This document shows, piece after piece, positions 1-8,514 of a DNA stretch of 53,394 nucleotides. The first letter of the stretch is position 1; each line of letters starts with the position of its first letter. The DNA comes from Candidatus Eiseniibacteriota bacterium (GTDB lineage Bacteria > Joyebacterota > Joyebacteria > Joyebacterales > Joyebacteraceae): positions 1-53,394 of the forward strand of contig JAUWCJ010000005.1 in the NCBI GenBank assembly GCA_030609365.1. Reading direction: 5' to 3'. The notes beneath the pieces were generated by a model. That model saw nothing but the letters and a program-made list of their open reading frames with translations, was not told the DNA's origin and did no database searches. Both the position numbers and the translations under genes were made by a program.

Positions 1-309
1 GATGACCAGTCTGTCGTCCCAGCTGTTGCCGTAACCACCGTCGGTATCATAGTCGAAGTTACCGCACCACCAGGAGTACGTGCCTTCATAGGCCATGTAC
101 GTGTCCTGGTGGAAGTGCGGGGCCGCGCCGGCGCTGAAGTCCGTGCTGGACCAACCGCTGACGTCGCCTTCCATGTCATCAAACCAGAACAGCTCGTTCG
201 TGCGGCTTGGGCTCTGGAGCTCATGCGTCGGCGTAGCGACGGTGAGCTTCGCAGTGGCCATGCCCGCGAACAGCGCCATAATGGCCAGAACGATAAACAG
301 CTTCTTCAT
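1..309 (-). CDS. Secreted protein, N-terminal part (runs off the left edge)
   Basis: The frame stays open from an ATG at 309 to the window edge (103 codons seen). The start is supported by a GGGAGG Shine-Dalgarno 7-8 nt upstream and by a clear signal peptide, MKKLFIVLAIMALFAGMATA. The mature N-terminus contains ELFWFDDMEGDVSGW and later YSWWCGNFDYD, which parallels LWIFDANFED...GW...STWWCG in the complete 938-aa secreted protein at 1459-4275, so the two are probably paralogues with the same N-terminal beta-sandwich-like module. The C-terminal part, where a sorting tail would be expected, lies outside the window. A near-consensus promoter sits about 250 nt upstream (562-590) with a strong leader hairpin. 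Catalytic function is not recognisable. Export is well supported; the family assignment is inference. Confidence 0.8.
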   Translation of the reverse strand, partial: MKKLFIVLAIMALFAGMATAKLTVATPTHELQSPSRTNELFWFDDMEGDVSGWSSTDFSAGAAPHFHQDTYMAYEGTYSWWCGNFDYDTDGGYGNSWDDRLVI

Positions 310-527
310 TCCTGTCCTCCCTCTGAGAGGTCCACCACAATCACTTAACTACCTGCAGGTTGCCCGGGTTCCGCGTAGTCCGCGGTCCCGTTGCCGACGC
401 AGCCCTCGCTGGGCACTGAGACTACCCGTCCACGCTGGCCGCATCGCTTTGCCACATAGGCACCCCTCCCCTGGGTTGCTCGCAGATAGCCCGCGGCGAG
501 TCGTTCACCGCCTCCAATCACTCAACC

Positions 528-549
528 GGGAAGGCCACCCGGCCTTCCC
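528..549 (-). promoter_or_regulatory. 5'-proximal leader hairpin
   Basis: Perfect 9-bp inverted repeat GGGAAGGCC / GGCCTTCCC with a 4-nt loop, starting within about 10 nt of the predicted transcription start of the promoter at 562-590. There is no U-tract after it, so a 5' stabilising stem-loop is more likely than a terminator. The C25 protease leader at 52462-52495 also begins with GGGAAGGCC. Confidence 0.6.
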
Positions 550-561
550 AACCACAGAGCA

Positions 562-590
562 AGCATACTACTATCCCGGGTGTTTGTCAA
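562..590 (-). promoter_or_regulatory. Sigma70-like promoter for the left-edge secreted protein
   Basis: On the minus strand: -35 TTGACA at 590-585, a 17-bp spacer, and -10 TATGCT at 567-562. This matches 6/6 and 4/6 of the consensus with ideal spacing. The nearest downstream minus-strand gene starts at 309, so the leader would be about 245 nt. Confidence 0.7.
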
Positions 591-805
591 GATATAGCCC
601 GCCCCCTGTACTCCCTCGCAACTTCCCTGAACTCCGGCGGTTGCGACTCGCGGTGGCCCTCTGTGCACCGCCCGAGCACCATTCAGCGTAATCCCGTAAC
701 ACCTCTCTGGTCACGCAATTAGCCCGCCGCAATGAATTCTGGCCACCCGTCAACACTTGCTTAAACGAGGTGAGGAACGCTCGTCGCAGCTCCCCACAAA
801 CACAT

Positions 806-839
806 GGGGGTACCCCATGCTCCCGCACGGGGTACCCCC
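806..839. repeat. Inverted repeat of two GGGGTACCCC-type palindromes
   Basis: GGGGGTACCCC and GGGGTACCCCC are separated by about 13 nt. Each arm is nearly self-complementary, so the DNA can form either one long hairpin or two small ones. It lies about 30 nt downstream of the stop codon of the orphan sorting tail on the minus strand and could be its former terminator, although no U-tract follows. Confidence 0.5.
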
Positions 840-870
840 GACAACTGACCTGTCACCCAATCGTTCTTCG

Positions 871-1047
871 TCACTTAAGCATGATCATCTCGCGCGATGT
901 CGTGAAGCCGGGTGCGGCGATGCGGTAGAAGTAGACACCGCTCGCGCACTGCTCCCCGGATTCAGCTCTGCCGTCCCAGACAACGTACCCGGCGGCACCC
1001 GCCTCGACGTCCGTGTCGAGCAGCGTCATCAGAAGTCTTGATCTCAT
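871..1047 (-). pseudogene. Orphan C-terminal sorting-tail fragment
   Basis: An open frame of 58 codons encodes only the last part of a sorting/FlgD-like domain: LLDTDVEAGAAGYVVWDG, then CASGVYFYRI, ending SREMIMLK. The complete secreted protein at 1459-4275 ends almost identically (LLDTEVDAGAQGFVVWNG, CASGVYFYRI, SRKMIMLK), and DNA similarity is visible across 873-1033 and 1461-1620. The fragment has no signal peptide, and upstream sequence (1048-1458) holds no continuation in any frame, so it is best read as the remnant of a deleted or recombined paralogue. An ATG at 1047 has only a weak ribosome site. A translated 58-aa peptide cannot be excluded. Confidence 0.75.
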
Positions 1048-1458
1048 CACTAGTTCCCCCTGTGATGTGTTGAGTAATCCTACTCATGCATTGGTGCTTC
1101 AGGCTGTTGGTCTCTTCCTCGCCGGGGGGCCACTCATCTCTCTGGAGTGTTCGCGGCCCGGGGAAGTGACATGCGGCCTCAAGACGAGCGGCCAAGCACG
1201 GACTCCGGGGTTGTGCGCACGAAGGTACTCACGTTGTTTCCCGACTCATCTTAGTCAGACACGATTCGTGCGGAAAAGTTGAACGGCAGGGGGTTCCGGA
1301 CGCACTCGCGTGGAGCGCGCGGGCTCGACGCCAGCGACGGCGAGCTACGAGTGGGGTAGCGGCAACGTCCACGCGGCGCGGCGGAGAGGTACGAAGAGAG
1401 GGGGACCCTGGCGGGCCCCCCTCTCACACAACCTTACATACAACCGGACGATCAGGCT
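1048..1458. other. Intergenic region with decayed sequence and a terminator-like hairpin
   Basis: No gene is supported. Apart from the hairpin at 1396-1425 it shows no coding signature. It probably represents degraded upstream sequence of the orphan tail plus the 3' untranslated region of the gene ending at 1459. Confidence 0.5.
1396..1425 (-). terminator. Terminator-like hairpin after the 938-aa secreted protein
   Basis: GAGAGGGGG (1396-1404) pairs with CCCCCTCTC (1417-1425), extended by 3 inner pairs, about 34 nt past the stop codon at 1459. The stem is strong, but the following minus-strand sequence (TTCGTACC) has only a poor U-tract. Confidence 0.55.
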
Positions 1459-4275
1459 CTACTTCAGCATGATCATCTTACGGGACTCCGAGAAGCCCGC
1501 GGCGTTGATGCGGTAGAAGTAGACGCCACTCGCGCATCTCTCTCCACCGTCGTTCGCGCCGTTCCAGACAACGAAGCCCTGGGCACCGGCGTCAACCTCG
1601 GTGTCCAGAAGCGTGCGGACGACCTTACCAGCGACGTTGTAGACCTCTATCGTCACCGGACCGGCTTCCTTCACGCTGTAGGCGATCTTCGTGACCGGGT
1701 TGAACGGGTTCGGATACGCGTGCGACAGCTCGTTCTTCCTGCCGTCCTCGACACCCGTACCAGGACCGGACGGAGTCTGACTGAAGTAGGCCATGATGTT
1801 GCCCATCATGTCGACTCTGTCCTCAATGCCGGCGTGGAAGTACCCTTCGGGCGTGTAGTTGCCAGCACCAGCGCCTACGATGCCGTCAGCGACGTACTCC
1901 AGACCGAACCCGAGGCTGACCGTATTGTAGCCCAGAGTCTGGTGTGTGTACGCGGTGCCTGCACCGAACGTCGAGCCAACCATGTCCTCGTACTGCAGAG
2001 CCGCCTCGGCGCCCGGGATGCCGGCGTCGGGGTCGATGACATCGTAGTAATGAAGCTGCGGACACGCACCTCGCAGAATAGCCTGGCCATCGTCATGGCT
2101 CATGAACGTTGCGCCACCAGGAACATCCTTGATACCAGGCACGCTGTCCACCGTCACGATACCGACCGCATTCGCGATGTAGTCGGATGCGAGCCAGACG
2201 TCGAAGAAGCTCAGGGTCTCGATGCCCGTCTGCATCAGCTCCTTGCTCCAGTCATTACCGGTGATAAGAAGGTTCCTGTCCTTCCCCCCTCCGGCCTGGT
2301 TCAGCCACGCGATCAGGTTGGCCTGATCCGGCTTCTTGATCGTGTAGGAGTCGAACTCGTTCGTGAACCAGATCTGCGTATCGTAGTACTTGTAGCCGGA
2401 GCTGTCCGGACCGTTGGACTGGTCCGTGCTGCCCGACGGAACCTCCACGTCGAACGTCTCCCACTCGTACCCGAGGATGCCGAGCATCTCGCGGTAGTAG
2501 TACTCCGAGGTGTGGCGGTAGTTGCGCTCCGCGCCAGGCGTCCGACGACCGTGCTTGTCAACCAGGAGCAGGCCCTGATCGCCGATGCTCGCGCTGATCG
2601 GAAGAATGGAGAACTCGATGTAGCCCTCCGGCGCGCTGCCGGGATAGGTCGCCGTGTTACCGACGCCGTCCTCCGCCTCGTAGTAGTAGTGGATCTCGGA
2701 GCCCACGACCATCTCAACACTGGGCGGCGGAACGGTCCAGTCGTTGCCGATCGGATCCTGGCGTCGGCAGACATAGCTGGTCTGGGTGAGGCCGTTGTCG
2801 GCGATCAGTGTCAGTGCGACGATATCGTCGTCGTCCTTGACGTTGATCACTGCCGAATCGGGCTGCCCGGCCGCCAGTTCGTTCGGGAATACGTCGAAGA
2901 ACCTGGTCCAGACGCTGTAGTTCCATGTGGTTCCCGCGTCACCCGAAGGGACACCGACCCTCTGGCGGTTGACGAAGATGCCGGCCATGTGCGGCTCCTC
3001 CGCTGGATCGTCATTCTGGAGCTCCCACCGGATCGCCAGCCAGGCGTTGCCGGCGAAGGCATCCCAGTCATCGGTCCAGACGCCCCAGAACGGACCACCA
3101 TACCACCAGCCGGGGCTCTCATCAGCAAAGCCGGCGGGGTCGGTCACGCACGCATACAGGTCGTTCGAAGCCAGCGACAGGTTGAAGATGTCGTTCGTCG
3201 GCCTCGGCAGATCGACCCACTGGTCCCACTGACCGACGAGCTTGGCTGCACCACTGACATCGATTGGCGGGCTGACGAGCCATGCATACTCACCGTCCAG
3301 CATCTGACTCGTGAACGGGTCGACCGCGGCATACATCCAGCTGCCGACGGGTCTGTCGTCGCACGTGAAGTCGCGTCCCGTAACGAAGTCGATGCCGAAC
3401 TGACCGCGCCAGAACGTCAAGCCTGTCTGGCCGGCAGCTGCGACGTCATCGTGCACCCAACCGTTGTCGCCGCCCTCGGCGTCATCGGTGAAGATTGGCA
3501 CGCCGTCGTCGTAAAGCGTGATGTTGTCCAGCTGCCACGCACCGTCGAGAACGGGGTGGCCGTTCGGGTTGTCGTACTCGTCCTGAGATGAGTACGCGCC
3601 GTCAGACTCGAACCGGAACCTCAGGTCGAAGTTCACACCCATGGCCTCGGTCGTGATGTCCAGAACCACGTGCCCGCCGCCAGCCGGATGCCCGCTGTTC
3701 CAGTCCTGAGAGATGCCGGGCGTACCCGCAAAACCGGGGTTGGTAACAGAGTTCACCGTGTACCACGTGTCGGCGGTCGCGGAGGAACGGATATCGACGT
3801 AACCGTAGTCGTAGTCCTTCTCCATCGCGAAACGCTGGTCGTACTCGAATGTCAGAGTTCCCGTGAGACCGTTGGCCTCCGTGAAGTTCCGCTCGAGAAT
3901 CTGCATCCAGTCGTTCGCGTAGCCCCGAGCCTGCCGCCAGCACTCATTGGACGTGCCACACCACCAGGTGCTGGCGCCCAGATGCGTGTAACCGTTGATG
4001 CGGATCGTGTCGTGATGCCAGTAGTTTACACTGGCGAGCGTTCCGCTGCGGTCCCACGCTGTCCATCCGGCGTTGTCTCCCACCTCATCTTCGAAGTTAG
4101 CATCGAAGATCCACAGGGTCTCCAGTCTCGTGCCCTCGAGCTGCGTGCCGCTGGGCGACATGCCGGGCGAAGGAACTCGGCTGACGAGATCCGTCCCGAT
4201 GCCAACAGCAAGGGCACCGGTGGTAAGCGCCAACACCGTCCCGATTGCCACAGCAATCAGAAATGTGTTCTTCAT
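1459..4275 (-). CDS. Large secreted multidomain protein with C-terminal sorting/FlgD-like domain
   Basis: 938 aa with signal peptide MKNTFLIAVAIGTVLALTTGALA and a GGGGGG-type ribosome site. The N-terminal half contains Trp/Gly/Asp-rich beta-sandwich-like segments typical of exported adhesin or MAM-like modules (LWIFDANFED, WQLDNITLYDDG). A middle segment around residues 590-800 (LLLVDKHGRRTPGAERN, YYREMLGILGYEWETFDV, NLLITGNDW) resembles a Rossmann-like domain found in other FCB secreted proteins. Residues about 855-938 form the sorting/FlgD-like tail beginning YPNPFNP and ending SRKMIMLK, implying secretion and surface anchoring through a type IX-like route (inference; no Por genes in the window). 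No protease active site is evident. It has its own promoter at 4572-4600 and an attenuator-like leader. Paralogous fragments lie on its downstream (left) side at 871-1047 and 1-309. Confidence 0.85.
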   Translation of the reverse strand: MKNTFLIAVAIGTVLALTTGALAVGIGTDLVSRVPSPGMSPSGTQLEGTRLETLWIFDANFEDEVGDNAGWTAWDRSGTLASVNYWHHDTIRINGYTHLGASTWWCGTSNECWRQARGYANDWMQILERNFTEANGLTGTLTFEYDQRFAMEKDYDYGYVDIRSSATADTWYTVNSVTNPGFAGTPGISQDWNSGHPAGGGHVVLDITTEAMGVNFDLRFRFESDGAYSSQDEYDNPNGHPVLDGAWQLDNITLYDDGVPIFTDDAEGGDNGWVHDDVAAAGQTGLTFWRGQFGIDFVTGRDFTCDDRPVGSWMYAAVDPFTSQMLDGEYAWLVSPPIDVSGAAKLVGQWDQWVDLPRPTNDIFNLSLASNDLYACVTDPAGFADESPGWWYGGPFWGVWTDDWDAFAGNAWLAIRWELQNDDPAEEPHMAGIFVNRQRVGVPSGDAGTTWNYSVWTRFFDVFPNELAAGQPDSAVINVKDDDDIVALTLIADNGLTQTSYVCRRQDPIGNDWTVPPPSVEMVVGSEIHYYYEAEDGVGNTATYPGSAPEGYIEFSILPISASIGDQGLLLVDKHGRRTPGAERNYRHTSEYYYREMLGILGYEWETFDVEVPSGSTDQSNGPDSSGYKYYDTQIWFTNEFDSYTIKKPDQANLIAWLNQAGGGKDRNLLITGNDWSKELMQTGIETLSFFDVWLASDYIANAVGIVTVDSVPGIKDVPGGATFMSHDDGQAILRGACPQLHYYDVIDPDAGIPGAEAALQYEDMVGSTFGAGTAYTHQTLGYNTVSLGFGLEYVADGIVGAGAGNYTPEGYFHAGIEDRVDMMGNIMAYFSQTPSGPGTGVEDGRKNELSHAYPNPFNPVTKIAYSVKEAGPVTIEVYNVAGKVVRTLLDTEVDAGAQGFVVWNGANDGGERCASGVYFYRINAAGFSESRKMIMLK

Positions 4276-4481
4276 TCGCTCAATCCCCCCTCATAACAGA
4301 AGGCAATTCTATCGAACTTCCACCGTCTGTGCTTTTCACTCCCCGACCACGCGCGAAGCGTGCAGGCGACCCCGCCGGCGCGCTGGCCGGAGTGATCGTT
4401 TTTGAGTGATCAGCTTTATCGAAGCAACACGCAATCCCAAGTGCAGTGAACATCATCGAATCAGCAACGCGCAAACGGTAC

Positions 4482-4528
4482 AAAAACACCCGTTCACAAG
4501 ATCTTCAATCTTGCACGGGCACGTGAAC
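4482..4528 (-). promoter_or_regulatory. Leader terminator/attenuator-like structure
   Basis: In the minus-strand leader, CCCGT...ACGGG (4519-4515 with 4493-4489) encloses CAAGAT...ATCTTG (513-508 with 502-497 of the 4000s) and is followed by TG and TTTTTGT: an intrinsic-terminator layout placed before the gene, about 45 nt after the predicted transcription start. Upstream GTTCAC (4528-4523) can alternatively pair with GTGAAC (4497-4492), which would break the CCCGT/ACGGG stem. The two exclusive foldings suggest attenuation. No ligand motif is recognised. Confidence 0.5.
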
Positions 4529-4571
4529 TGAAGGCCCGCCAGCACCTTCGCTATTTCCCGACTCGTTGAAG

Positions 4572-4600
4572 AGTATACCAATTGGCAGGTCCCGTGTCAA
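4572..4600 (-). promoter_or_regulatory. Near-perfect sigma70-like promoter
   Basis: Minus strand: TTGACA at 4600-4595, a 17-bp spacer, TATACT at 4577-4572. This is 6/6 and 5/6 to consensus. It drives the secreted protein starting at 4275 with a leader of about 290 nt. Confidence 0.8.
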
Positions 4601-4631
4601 CGTCTATCACGGGGAGAGAGAAGTGCCCCTG

Positions 4632-7061
4632 CTAAGGGCCATTCGGTGACTCCAGGTCTCTCAGGAGCGCTTCCAGCGCCGCAACGCGCGCTCCGCCGAG
4701 AGCCAGATGGCGACGGTAGTGGAATGCTCCGAGATTCGGATTTCCACCATAGAAATAGTGTGTGAGAGCGAGATTTAGGTGCGCCGGTGCAAAGTCGGGA
4801 TGGATTCTGAGCTCGGCGTCGTACTCAAGAAGAGCTTCGTCGTGGCGGCCGGCCTCGTTCAGGAAGACTCCGTACATGTAGTGACCGCCGTCAAGAACCG
4901 GCTCAAGACGTAACGCCTCCGCCATGAGTTCCAACGCCTCTTCCAGGAGACCCATGTCGCGCTTGAGGAGCGCCTCCCGCCTGAAAGGCTCTCCCGAATA
5001 GGGAGCGAGCCGCGCCGCCTCCTCAAGAATATCGACGGCTTCGACGACGCGCCCGGCCTTCGCGAGCGTATCAGCCCGCGCGAAGGCAGTGATCACGTCA
5101 GGCGGGATCTCGCGGATCGGCGAGCCTGCCAGAAGCCCCAGATAGAACTCGATCTCGGCCCTCTCCTCGCCTGCCGTGTCCCATTTCAGAGCCTCTCTGA
5201 GCCATTCCCCCGCTTCATCCGAGCTCTCGCTCCTGTACAGGATGATCCCGCGCTCCTTAAGAGCGGTCGCGTTCCTTCCGTCTTCCACCAGGACCGTATC
5301 CACATGCGCCAGAGCGCGGTCGTAGTCCCCGGACCGTTCGAGCAGCATGGCAAGATTGATTCGCGCGGACGCATAGCCAGGATCCAGCCTGAGTGCCTTC
5401 CTGAACGCCGCCATCGCCTCATCCGTGCGTCCGGCTTCCGTCAGCACGGCACCCAGATTCAGGTAGTTCTTGGGATAGTCAGGATCCAGTCTGATTGCCG
5501 TCTCGTACTCGGCGACGGCCTCCTCCGTCATGCCGCGCTCGGCGTAGATGATCCCCAACCTGAAGTGCGGCTGCGCGTACCCGGACTCACGGTCGACATC
5601 GTAGTGGTTCGCATTGACGACGTAGAGGAGAACCCCGAGCACAACGAGCGGCACGGCGAGTGAGACGAACTCGCGCGCCCGAGCTCGGCGGGCGATCTCC
5701 ACCACGGCATAGGAAGCCAGCACGGCCAGGACGGGCACGACCGGCAGTCTGTACCTAGCCACCACGAAGAACCCCACGATAGACAGCAGATACACCGAGC
5801 AGTACAAGGCCAGCAGCCTGGGTCGCCTGCGGCGGAAGGTAAGGGCCAGCCCCACCAGTCCAAGAGGAGCGATGATGGCAAACCCCGGGAGAGGCAGCGC
5901 CAGGAGCGCCGAGTACCGCTTCTGGAAGTAGTAGTTCTCCAGCTGCGGCAGCTCGTAGGAACTCATGACGAACGCGAGCTTCCGGACCATAAGCTTCGCC
6001 CACTCTCCGGGGCGCGCCTTGATATCCGCCCAGCCGCGGTCGTACCAGTACCCAGAGACCTCCGATGGCTCAAGCTCGCGTCCGAGCGCGCGCTCGGCGA
6101 TCGCACTTCCGTCGGGGTCACTGACGATATCCAGCCCCTCCGGTCTCACGTAGCCGCCGGTCGCGCTCTCACTGTTGCCGATGAAGAAGTTCAGGCCACC
6201 GTTCGAGGTGATCAGGATGAAATCCCGCTCCACAACGTAGTTCCGGAGTGTCACCGGACCGACGACGAGAGCTATGCCGAGGACGACCAGCGCCGCCCTG
6301 CGAAGCGCCACGGAGCGCGCGGCCGACGGCACGTCGCCGCGGGGGCGCGCGCGTTCGGAGAGCCCTATCCAGAGGACGGCCGCGGCCGCAGGCAGAAGCG
6401 CGGCGGCCCTTCCGATGGTCGCGAGACCCAGGACGGCACCGGCGGCCAGGTAGTGAACGGGCTTCCCGGACGCGTCCGCCCGCAGTATCAGGTACAGGGC
6501 GAGAACGTTCAGGAAGACGAGAAGTGGTGTGAGCAGCACGGAACAGTCGTAGAAGATCAGCGCGCCGTAGCTGGCGGTGAGCAGGCCGGCGAGCAGGCCG
6601 ACTCTTCTGTTGAAGACGTCGCGTCCAAGGAGGTAGACGAGCGACGCGGTCGCGGCCCCGAGACCCGCCTGGATCATACGCACCAGGAAGAGGTCCCTGC
6701 CGAACAGCCTGTACACGGCCGCGAGGAAATACGAGTAGAGCGGGGTCATGAAGAACGCGCCTCGCTCGGCGGTTCCTCCGGCAATATCCCTCGCCCATTG
6801 GTCGTAGAACTTCGCATCCAGGCCCAGCGTCTGGAAGAAGGGTGTGTATCTCACCTGGAAGGTGTAGACGACCCTGAGAAGGAAGGCGACGGCGAATATC
6901 ACCGCCGGCCAGAACCACGGTCTGTCCGTCAGACCGCGTATACCCTTCCGGACCTCAGGCACGTTTGCTCCCGTGCCGGCCGGCCCGGATGCGCCGACGG
7001 CACGCGAACTTCCTCGTGTGCGCTGCGGGCGGCGGTTGGATTTCCTAGGCTTTCGAGTCAT
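4632..7061 (-). CDS. Membrane GT-C/ArnT-PMT-like glycosyltransferase with C-terminal TPRs
   Basis: 809 aa. A basic N-terminal 50 residues is followed by about a dozen hydrophobic segments up to residue ~480. After TM1 the extracytoplasmic loop carries LGLDAKFYDQW, the acidic-plus-Tyr pattern of GT-C (PMT/ArnT, glycosyltransferase 39-like) enzymes that transfer sugars from polyprenyl-phosphate donors. From residue ~492 there are TPR repeats (HFRLGIIYAERGMTEEAVAEY, NYLNLGAVLTEAGRTDEAM, ARINLAMLLERSGDYDRAL) continuing to the C-terminus. An ATG start with AGGA 8 nt upstream is accepted. It is the last gene of the row, 56 nt after the last phosphatase-like gene, so it probably acts with those enzymes on an envelope glycan or protein (inference). 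Donor and acceptor are unknown. Confidence 0.85.
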   Translation of the reverse strand: MTRKPRKSNRRPQRTRGSSRAVGASGPAGTGANVPEVRKGIRGLTDRPWFWPAVIFAVAFLLRVVYTFQVRYTPFFQTLGLDAKFYDQWARDIAGGTAERGAFFMTPLYSYFLAAVYRLFGRDLFLVRMIQAGLGAATASLVYLLGRDVFNRRVGLLAGLLTASYGALIFYDCSVLLTPLLVFLNVLALYLILRADASGKPVHYLAAGAVLGLATIGRAAALLPAAAAVLWIGLSERARPRGDVPSAARSVALRRAALVVLGIALVVGPVTLRNYVVERDFILITSNGGLNFFIGNSESATGGYVRPEGLDIVSDPDGSAIAERALGRELEPSEVSGYWYDRGWADIKARPGEWAKLMVRKLAFVMSSYELPQLENYYFQKRYSALLALPLPGFAIIAPLGLVGLALTFRRRRPRLLALYCSVYLLSIVGFFVVARYRLPVVPVLAVLASYAVVEIARRARAREFVSLAVPLVVLGVLLYVVNANHYDVDRESGYAQPHFRLGIIYAERGMTEEAVAEYETAIRLDPDYPKNYLNLGAVLTEAGRTDEAMAAFRKALRLDPGYASARINLAMLLERSGDYDRALAHVDTVLVEDGRNATALKERGIILYRSESSDEAGEWLREALKWDTAGEERAEIEFYLGLLAGSPIREIPPDVITAFARADTLAKAGRVVEAVDILEEAARLAPYSGEPFRREALLKRDMGLLEEALELMAEALRLEPVLDGGHYMYGVFLNEAGRHDEALLEYDAELRIHPDFAPAHLNLALTHYFYGGNPNLGAFHYRRHLALGGARVAALEALLRDLESPNGP

Positions 7062-7117
7062 GCACTGAGTCCTGGGAGCTTGTGGAATAACCGCGTGCGG
7101 CCCGGCTCGGGTGCGGG

Positions 7118-8473
7118 CTAGTCGATGTACCCGAGCGACCTGAGCATCTCCTTGATCTCCTCATCGACGGGTGACTCGATGGGAGTGAGATCTCCGTCAG
7201 GCCCATCCCCCACCTCGTAGGTGTCTATGTAGACGACCGGGTACCTCTCGAGGAAGGTGCTGCTCATGACCTCCGTCAGGGGTCTGCCATCCATGTCCCT
7301 GGCCACCGGCAGGCCGGCCAGTGCAAGCACCGTCGGAGTAACGTCGAGAACGCTCGCGCCGGCTATGCTCCCGCCGCGCTTGATGCCCGGACCGCTGACG
7401 AAGATGATCCCGTCCTCTCTGTGCATCTCGATGCCGACCGCTACGTCGCCCTCGAAGCCGCGGTAGCCCCTGTGGCCGGCGAACCCGTGGTCCGAGAGAA
7501 GAACCACGTACGTGTCGTCGCCGACCAGCTTGACCACCTCACCGAGAAGCGAATCCGCGAGCGCGTAGTAGCGCTCAACCACGGGAGAGAACGTCTCGAT
7601 GGCCTCCGCGGACAGCTCCTTCTTCCACGACTCCGGCTCCATGAATCGCCAGAAAAAGTGACTGGTTATGTCGCTGCCCCTGAAATAGACGGCACTGAAA
7701 TCCGCGGGTCTGGTCTCGAAGAAGTGCCGCGCGAGAGTCAGCGACGTCATGTCGGCCGCGTAGAACTTCGCCAGACTGGAGGTCCTGACCTTTTCCTCCT
7801 GCCTGGCACGATCCACCGATGTGTCGATGAACGATTCGATGATGGAGTCACCGACGTCCTCTTCATGGTAGACGTTGTCCGCGACCTCCGACCAGAGACT
7901 CCTTGGGTAGATGCCCTCGCTGAGCCAGTCGTCGGTTTGGTTCGGCGCCCGTGCCTCACGTTTCGCCGACAGAGCGAGTGTGACGTGTGACGAGATCAGA
8001 TATCCGTTCACGACGTCGGCAGGATATGTCACGAGCCAACCGATGACGGCAACGCAGCGCTCCGCGGCGGACAGGATCTGCCAGATGGCCTTGACCTTGC
8101 GCATGTTGCTGGTGGTCGGCGAGGCATCGGCCGGATCGGGCATATTCACAACGAACCCGCTGATGCCGTGCTTCTCCTCGGTCTTGCCCGTGGCGATACA
8201 GGTCCAGATCGTGGGCGACACGAACGGTCTTATCGAGTGAAGGATACCCGATGATCCCTCGCTTCTCATGCGCGCCACGTTCGGCATGCGCCCCTCGTCA
8301 GCGAGCCGGTTGACTCGGGACCAGTCGAGGCCGTCTATCCCGACGATCAGGATCCTGGAGGGGGCCGCAGGGATCGGAACGTCGTCAGCCGGAGCGGGCC
8401 TTCGCACGTAGAACACGACGGCCACGGCGACGACACCCAGGACAACTGCCAGTATCGCGATGGTTCTTCGCAC
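7118..8473 (-). CDS. Alkaline-phosphatase-superfamily phosphodiesterase/hydrolase, paralogue 5
   Basis: 451 aa, type I phosphodiesterase/nucleotide pyrophosphatase-like. The GTG at 8473 is preferred over upstream GTGs because GGAGG lies 9 nt before it and the product then begins directly with a membrane anchor (VRRTIAILAVVLGVVAVAVV), placing the catalytic domain outside the membrane. Metal and nucleophile motifs are complete: GIDGLDW, SPTIWTCIATG followed by KHGI, RGSDITSHFFW, LSDHGFAG, MHREDG. The C-terminus ends in ESPVDEEIKEMLRSLGYID, shared with two other paralogues. It is 41 nt behind the pseudoenzyme paralogue. The substrate is unknown; families of this type cleave phosphodiesters, sulfate or phosphonate esters or transfer phospho-groups. 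Confidence 0.88.
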   Translation of the reverse strand: MRRTIAILAVVLGVVAVAVVFYVRRPAPADDVPIPAAPSRILIVGIDGLDWSRVNRLADEGRMPNVARMRSEGSSGILHSIRPFVSPTIWTCIATGKTEEKHGISGFVVNMPDPADASPTTSNMRKVKAIWQILSAAERCVAVIGWLVTYPADVVNGYLISSHVTLALSAKREARAPNQTDDWLSEGIYPRSLWSEVADNVYHEEDVGDSIIESFIDTSVDRARQEEKVRTSSLAKFYAADMTSLTLARHFFETRPADFSAVYFRGSDITSHFFWRFMEPESWKKELSAEAIETFSPVVERYYALADSLLGEVVKLVGDDTYVVLLSDHGFAGHRGYRGFEGDVAVGIEMHREDGIIFVSGPGIKRGGSIAGASVLDVTPTVLALAGLPVARDMDGRPLTEVMSSTFLERYPVVYIDTYEVGDGPDGDLTPIESPVDEEIKEMLRSLGYID

Positions 8474-8514
8474 GTGTACTTTCCTCCAGTGAGTCGCGGG
8501 CGGGTCCACCACCC

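Larger units (their letters stand above)
310..870. other. Intergenic region: promoter and structured leader
   Basis: This stretch has no convincing gene; reading frames here are Arg/Pro/Ser-rich and lack ribosome sites. It holds the leader (about 310-555) and promoter (562-590) of the secreted-protein gene at the left edge, a hairpin at 528-549, and an inverted repeat at 806-839 just downstream of the orphan sorting-tail remnant. Confidence 0.6.
4276..4631. other. Long leader and promoter region of the 938-aa secreted protein
   Basis: The region contains no gene. It holds a roughly 290-nt leader, a hairpin plus U-tract at 4482-4519 and the promoter at 4572-4600. The downstream end of the phosphatase/glycosyltransferase operon (stop at 4632) lies immediately to the right, without an obvious intrinsic terminator between them. 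Confidence 0.7.

Noticed and set aside
1720-3591. Plus-strand open frame of 623 codons opposite the secreted protein
   Set aside because: It is Arg/Val-rich with no ribosome site or family features and is the antisense shadow of a gene with signal peptide and sorting tail.
1459-4275. Calling the 938-aa secreted protein a C25 or M6 protease
   Set aside because: No catalytic His/Cys pair or HExxH motif could be found.
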